This document shows positions 63,015-64,000 of a stretch of 64,000 nucleotides of DNA, one piece after another. The position numbers and the translations under genes are program-made. The first letter of the stretch is position 1. Each line of letters begins with the position of its first letter. Location: NCBI GenBank assembly GCA_037439465.1, contig JBBIVX010000002.1, positions 1 through 64,000 of the forward strand. The letters run 5' to 3'. Below the pieces are notes generated by a model. The model did no database searches, was not told the DNA's origin, and was given only the letters and a program-made list of their open reading frames with translations. This stretch comes from Parasulfuritortus sp037439465 (lineage in GTDB: Bacteria; Pseudomonadota; Gammaproteobacteria; Burkholderiales; Thiobacillaceae).

Positions 63015-64000
63015 ATGACTCAAACACACATCCACACTTCCGCGCCGGCGCTGAGGATCGCGGCCGGAGTTTGCACCGTCCTCCTGGCCGGCTGCGCCGC
63101 CCTGTCGAAACAGCCGGCGGCCACCGTCCCCCCGGAGGCGGTGGCCGCCGCTCCCGCGGAAACGGCCGCCCCGGCAAAGTCCGTCGACGATGAAAAGGTC
63201 CGGCTCTATCCGGGCACCGGGGTACTGGTCAAGGCCCCCGCCGTGCCGGCCGTGCAGCAGAAGGGCGGCGAAGTCACCCTGACCTTCGAGGGCGCCGATT
63301 TGCGCGAGGTGGTGAAGACCATCCTCGCCGACATACTCCGGGAAAGCTACATCATGGACCCGCGCGTCAGCGGCAGCATCACCCTGCACACCAAGCGGCC
63401 CATTCCCCGCGCCGCCATACTGCCGACGCTGGAAACGGTGTTGCGCATGAGCGGGGCCGTGCTGCTCAGACAGGAAGACGGGGTCTATCAGGTGGTGCCT
63501 TCCTCCCTGGCGGGCAAGGGCAATCTGACGCCCGCGCTGGGCCAGGTCGGCAAGCCGCTGCCCAGCGGTTACAGCATACAAGTGGTCCCCCTGAAATTCA
63601 TCGGCGCGCAGGACATGGCAAAGCTGCTGGAGCCGCTGGCGAGCGAGCCGGGATCGGTGCGCGTCGATTTGCTGCGCAACCTGCTCATCCTCTCCGGCAC
63701 CGAGCCGGAACTGCGCCATTTCCTCGAAACCGTAGACATGTTCGATGTGGACTGGATCTCGGGCATGTCGGTGGGCCTGTTCATGTTGCAAAACGTCGAG
63801 GTCAAGACCGTCGTCGGCGACATCGAGAAGGTATTCGGCGACAGGAACCTGGGGCCCCTGGCGGGCGCCGTGCGCCTGGTCCCCATCGAGCGTCTCAACG
63901 CACTGTTGGTGGTCTCGCCCCAGGCAAAATACCTCGAACAGGCCCGCACCTGGGTGGAGCGGCTGGACCGGAGCGGCCTCGGCGGAGACGGTCAGCACCT
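63015..64000 (+). CDS. gspD: type II secretion secretin GspD (3' end outside window)
   Basis: First 328 residues. The signal peptide ends in lipobox LAGC (C27 from ATG 63015), making it a lipoprotein secretin. The N0 domain (VTLTFEGADLREVVKTILAD, VLLRQEDGVYQVVP) is followed by N1 and part of N2 (VVPLKFIGAQDMAKLLEP, LRNLLILSGTEPEL, NVEVKTVVGDIEKVFGD). The pore-forming C-domain lies beyond the right edge. ATGs at 62934 and 62952 are in frame, but the signal peptide fits 63015 best (AAGG 11 bp upstream). Forms the outer-membrane exit of the system. Confidence 0.94.
   Translation, partial: MTQTHIHTSAPALRIAAGVCTVLLAGCAALSKQPAATVPPEAVAAAPAETAAPAKSVDDEKVRLYPGTGVLVKAPAVPAVQQKGGEVTLTFEGADLREVVKTILADILRESYIMDPRVSGSITLHTKRPIPRAAILPTLETVLRMSGAVLLRQEDGVYQVVPSSLAGKGNLTPALGQVGKPLPSGYSIQVVPLKFIGAQDMAKLLEPLASEPGSVRVDLLRNLLILSGTEPELRHFLETVDMFDVDWISGMSVGLFMLQNVEVKTVVGDIEKVFGDRNLGPLAGAVRLVPIERLNALLVVSPQAKYLEQARTWVERLDRSGLGGDGQH

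Overview
The window is GC-rich (about two-thirds GC by eye) and densely coding, and it reads as a stretch of proteobacterial chromosome. The best fit is a betaproteobacterium of the Nitrosomonadales/Rhodocyclales kind. This rests on the type II secretion order E-F-G-H-I-J-K-L-M-N/C-D, the PriA/ArgS/DsbA neighbourhood, WaaA (so a lipopolysaccharide outer membrane), and recurrent -10 boxes followed by CCGGCC. I see no insertion sequence, prophage, tRNA, rRNA or CRISPR array.

Layout. (1) 1-8172, housekeeping: a partial YgfX-like protein, dacB, an AT-rich intergenic region with DnaA-box-like sites, priA, argS, a SPOR-domain protein, dsbA and a LuxR-type response regulator. (2) 8186-14486, a Cu/Ag efflux locus: a small Cys/His-rich exported protein and a CusC-CusB-CusA tripartite pump whose CusB carries a CusF-like tail. 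(3) 14505-30005, all on the minus strand, the most unusual part: five multiheme c-type cytochromes (4, 4, 11, 5 and 12 haem motifs in order 28286, 27417, 25795 [9 CXXCH + 2 CX3CH = 11], 23793 [5] and 19007 [11 CXXCH + 1 CX3CH = 12]), two related NHL-propeller lipoproteins, a 22-kb-scale cluster partner in the form of a large outer-membrane beta-barrel, a LolA-like protein, a membrane/SpeE-like/TPR fusion and an OB-fold NrfJ-like protein. It looks like a trans-outer-membrane electron conduit. Upstream, at 29908-30005, lies a convincing c-di-GMP-I (GEMM) riboswitch in front of an unknown exported protein. (4) 30258-37231, a low-GC polytopic membrane protein, CcmI (cytochrome c maturation), a histidine kinase/NtrC-type regulator pair and a cytochrome c4. 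(5) 37228-47635, mobA, an ArnT-like glycosyltransferase, rpmE, a MacAB-type exporter, a ClC channel and a SWIM/SNF2 helicase. (6) 47783-53485, thiC with its TPP riboswitch and terminator, pcm, a rhodanese, a TolC-family protein and waaA. (7) 53581-64000, a UDP-sugar epimerase and a type II secretion operon that runs off the right edge inside gspD.

How the parts fit. CcmI and DsbA would serve haem attachment and disulfide formation in exported proteins, and the cluster at 14.5-30 kb would be the main client. Type II secretion is the usual route by which surface cytochromes reach the cell exterior in other dissimilatory metal reducers, so it may matter here, but that link is inference. The c-di-GMP riboswitch suggests that at least the leading gene of the cytochrome region responds to the surface-attachment second messenger.
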